A stretch of DNA of 64,000 bases from an uncultured Clostridia bacterium (lineage in GTDB: Bacteria; Bacillota; Clostridia; TANB77; CAG-508): assembly GCA_934120675.1 (NCBI GenBank), contig CAKOUU010000005.1:1-64000 (forward strand). The letters are read 5' to 3'. The notes below the pieces were generated by a model that saw only the letters and a list, made by a program, of their open reading frames with translations, was not told where the DNA came from and did not search any database. Shown one piece after another: positions 61,843 through 64,000 of the stretch. Within the stretch, counting starts at the first letter, position 1; every line of letters begins with the position of its first letter. The translations under genes were made by a program, and so were the position numbers.

Positions 61843-62533
61843 TTATAAATTATTTATATTCCTTAAAATGCACCAAGTCCCAACTGTTTCTGGCAAATCT
61901 GTAAATGTCATTTTTTCTTTACTTATTGGATGTTCAATTGTTAATTTGTATGCCCATAATGCTATTTGTTTTCCTTGTCCCCTTGTTCCATACTTTTGAT
62001 CTCCAAAAATACTATGTCCAAAATTTGATAGTTGAACTCTTATTTGATGATGTCTTCCTGTATGTAAGTTTATTTTTAATAGGCTCAAATTCTTTACCTC
62101 ATTATATGTTATTACCTCATAATCTAATTTAGCAAGTTTTGCATTTTTCTTATCTTTGTTAACAACTTTGCTCATATTGTTTCTTTCATCTTTATATAAG
62201 TAATTTTCTAAACTTCCGCTTCTTTTGATTTAATTTTCCATCAACCACTGCTAAGTATTCTTTTTTAAATATTTTTTCTCTTACTTGGTTACTTAGTCTT
62301 CCTGCGGCTTTAGAAGTTTTAGCAAAAATCATTATTCCACCAACTGGTCTATCAAGTCTATGTACAAGTCCTAAATATACATTTCCAGGTTTATTATACT
62401 TTTCTTTTATATATTGTTTTACAAGTGTAAGCATATCAATATCACCTGTTTTGTCTGACTGTGATGGAATATTGGGTATTTTTTCTACTACTATAATATG
62501 ATTATCTTCATAAATTACTTTTAAATTTTGCAT
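61843..62533 (-). CDS. RluA/RluD-type pseudouridine synthase, read through a +1 shift at a CGG codon
   Basis: The first frame has YEDNHIIVVEKIPNIPSQSD and the catalytic GLVHRLDRPVGGIMIFAKTS. It reaches NQKK at codon 105 and then a CGG (62218-62216). Skipping its C (AAG-C-GGA) gives GSLENYLYKDERNNMSKVVN and the conserved back half HTGRHHQIRVQLSNFGHSIF-GD, the RluA-family closing motif. The composite is 691 nt (3n+1), about 229 residues, slightly short but plausible. Without the shift the enzyme ends at residue 113. A real mutation or a base-call error are the alternatives. Likely modifies rRNA or tRNA. Confidence 0.82.
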
Positions 62534-62552
62534 ATCTCTCTCCTAAAATTTC

Positions 62553-62579
62553 GGGATTAAAGAACTGTCCCCAAATCCC
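62553..62579. repeat. GGGATT...AATCCC hairpin repeat, copy 3
   Basis: GGGATTAAAGAACTGTCCCC then AAATCCC, 4-5 nt after the stop of the methyltransferase gene; loop nearly identical to copy 2 at 47602. Confidence 0.8.
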
Positions 62580-62583
62580 TTTT

Positions 62584-63447
62584 TTATTTTTCCCATCTTC
62601 CATAAATTCCACATGGCAATACCAGGTTAGAGTTTTCCATAGGAATTCCAATTTCTCCTGATTCCAATTTTCCTTTATATTTTTTGGCAACAGTTAAATT
62701 CAAAATATCTTCTAAAACCTTGCTTGAAATTCCTGTTGTATATGAATTTATTAAGAAAAATAGTGGGTTATCTGATAATACATTTGTACATAATTCTACT
62801 AAATCATATATATTATTTTCAAATTGCCATACTTCCCCTTTTGCTCCTCTACCATATGATGGTGGGTCCATTATTATTGCATCGTATTTATTGCCTCTTC
62901 TTATTTCTCTGTTTACAAATTTAACAACATCGTCAACAATAAATCTAACTGGTCTGTCTTTTAATCCAGATGATTCAATATTTTCTTTTGCCCATGTTGT
63001 CATTCCTTTTGAGCTATCAACATGGCATACTGATGCTCCTGCTGATGCACACGCTACTGTGGCTCCACCTGTATATGCAAATAAATTTAATACTTTTATT
63101 TCTCTTTTTTCTGATTTAATTTTGTTTATCATCCAGTCCCAGTTAACTGCCTGTTCTGGAAATAGCCCTGTATGTTTAAATCCCATTGGTTTGATATTAA
63201 ATGTTAAATTCTTGTATTTTATTTGCCATTGTTTAGGCATTTTTTTGTTAAATTCCCATGAACCTCCACCAGAACTACTTCTGTGATATATTGCATTTAT
63301 TTCTTTCCATTTTTTTGGATAGCTTTTATCTTTCCATATTATTTGTGGGTCTGGTCTTGATAATATTACGTCTCCCCATTTTTCTAGTTTTTGACCATCT
63401 GCCATGTCTATTATTTTATAATCTTTCCATTCATTTGCTAGTTTCAT
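62584..63447 (-). CDS. RlmI/RlmK-like SAM-dependent rRNA methyltransferase
   Basis: 287 residues. FKHTGLFPEQAVNWDWM, SAM motif VLNLFAYTGGATVACASAGA, HVDSSKGMTTWAKEN and the MDPPSYGRGAKGEVW catalytic region. It lacks an N-terminal PUA domain. The exact target (23S cytosine C5 or guanine N2/N7) cannot be told. Upstream of the pseudouridine synthase, probably cotranscribed. Confidence 0.88.
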   Translation of the reverse strand: MKLANEWKDYKIIDMADGQKLEKWGDVILSRPDPQIIWKDKSYPKKWKEINAIYHRSSSGGGSWEFNKKMPKQWQIKYKNLTFNIKPMGFKHTGLFPEQAVNWDWMINKIKSEKREIKVLNLFAYTGGATVACASAGASVCHVDSSKGMTTWAKENIESSGLKDRPVRFIVDDVVKFVNREIRRGNKYDAIIMDPPSYGRGAKGEVWQFENNIYDLVELCTNVLSDNPLFFLINSYTTGISSKVLEDILNLTVAKKYKGKLESGEIGIPMENSNLVLPCGIYGRWEK

Positions 63448-63572
63448 ATTTTTTATATAGCTTAATAGCTACTATCCTCCTCTTTCTTAGAATAGTTCTA
63501 TTTTACCATATTTTTTTATTTTTTTAAAGGATTATTTTAAGATTTTAAATTTTGTTTTGATTTTAAATAAAT

Positions 63573-63797
63573 TTATAACTTTTTTAGAAATTCTTCTAAT
63601 TCTATTTCTGATTGTTCTAAGATGCTTTTTAATGTTCCTCTTGCGACTTCATAATGCATTGGAATAATAAAAATTTTTCCGGTATTATAATTAACATATT
63701 TTGCATGACTGCCTTTTTGTGAGCATTTTTCAAAGCCTAATTTTTTCATTGCTTTAATTATGTCTTTGGGTGGCAGTAACGGATATTTAAAACTCAT
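63573..63797 (-). CDS. hicA: HicA-type mRNA interferase toxin
   Basis: 74 residues with a double-stranded-RNA-binding-like fold: LPPKDIIKAMKKLGFEKCSQ, then KGSHAKYVNYN with the catalytic His, and IPMHYEVARGTLKSILEQS. It overlaps hicB by 4 nt (ATGA), antitoxin first. Confidence 0.93.
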   Translation of the reverse strand: MSFKYPLLPPKDIIKAMKKLGFEKCSQKGSHAKYVNYNTGKIFIIPMHYEVARGTLKSILEQSEIELEEFLKKL

Positions 63798-63997
63798 ACA
63801 GCCACCTCCAATGTTGTTACAAATATTTCTTTTGGTTTTACTGGTTCTTCATCTTTCATATATAGTTCTAACGCTTCTTTTAAATTTGCCATTGCCTCTT
63901 CTATTGATTTACCTTGTGAAGCGACATTATTATCCAAGCATTTTGCTACATACCAGTCTTCTTCTTTTTGTATAATTACATTATATTTTATACTCAT
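63794..63997 (-). CDS. hicB: HicB-type antitoxin, short form
   Basis: 67 residues: YNVIIQKEEDWYVAKCLDNN and GKSIEEAMANLKEALELYMK, the partial RNase H-like HicB fold. No separate C-terminal DNA-binding domain is present, so autoregulation may need another element. The ATG lies 3 nt from the window end; its promoter is outside. Confidence 0.9.
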   Translation of the reverse strand: MSIKYNVIIQKEEDWYVAKCLDNNVASQGKSIEEAMANLKEALELYMKDEEPVKPKEIFVTTLEVAV

Positions 63998-64000
63998 GTA

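Noticed and set aside
1..64000. tRNA, rRNA, CRISPR arrays, T-box or common riboswitches
   Set aside because: Looked for conserved elements such as tRNA arms, evenly spaced repeats and T-box TGGN-type signals in intergenic regions; none was convincing by eye.

Overview
The window is a low-GC chromosome segment from a spore-forming member of the Clostridia (Firmicutes). Evidence: genes for sporulation and germination (gpr, ytxC, yqfC, yqfD, a pdaA-like deacetylase, a gerA-type receptor operon), a zinc-form rpsN, an L-lactate dehydrogenase, AGGAGG-type ribosome binding sites, sigma-A-like promoters and an Agr peptide quorum-sensing system. Most genes read leftward (- strand). No rRNA, tRNA or CRISPR array was seen. 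The species is not identifiable from the sequence alone.

Layout. 1-2.3 kb: a pilin-like gene cut by the window edge, a small XRE regulator and a membrane-anchored beta-propeller protein. 2.4-9.8 kb: the translation/envelope operon rpsB-tsf-pyrH-frr-ispA-uppS-cdsA-rseP (no dxr at its usual place). 10-13.9 kb (+): a 33-codon mini-gene, a DUF4912 protein, a GH57 branching-enzyme-like protein and ytxC. 14-32.7 kb: gpr, then the complete S10-spc-alpha superoperon from rpsJ to rplQ, with an extra small gene between rplW and rplB and no rpmD. 32.7-43.2 kb: ldh, a DUF4364 regulator, the tRNA wobble-uridine genes trhP and trmR separated by a foreign-looking RelA/SpoT-domain gene, typA, a candidate type I toxin-antitoxin locus, plsC, a P-loop/Asp23 fusion and a transglutaminase-like protein. 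43.4-47.6 kb (+): gerA-gerB-gerC plus a small two-helix fourth gene. 47.6-58 kb: rnr, a broken cutA, a KilA-N protein, secG, ylbF, a yerB-like gene, ybeY, an unknown 406-residue protein, yqfD, yqfC and a deacetylase. 58.3-61.5 kb: agrA-agrC facing agrD-agrB. 61.8-64 kb: a pseudouridine synthase with a +1 frame change, an rRNA methyltransferase and hicBA.

Two observations stand out. First, in a by-eye scan CGG was not found as an Arg codon in any native gene of the window. It does occur, in frame, at exactly the two places where rseP and an RluA/RluD-type gene must shift +1 to continue (CTA-C-GGA and AAG-C-GGA). The only gene that uses CGG normally is the foreign-looking RelA/SpoT gene. This suggests CGG is unassigned or starved here and may serve as a +1 frameshift site. 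Second, at least four families of dispersed hairpin elements lie mostly within about 0-10 nt after stop codons, often inside operons. Three are about 125-bp imperfect palindromes placed directly at the stop codons of rpsM, rpsN and rplF.

The candidate least likely to be in an annotation pipeline is the locus at 40.09-40.44 kb: two convergent promoters, a 37-residue hydrophobic peptide gene, an antisense RNA of about 90 nt, a shared terminator and matching 5' sequences on both RNAs.
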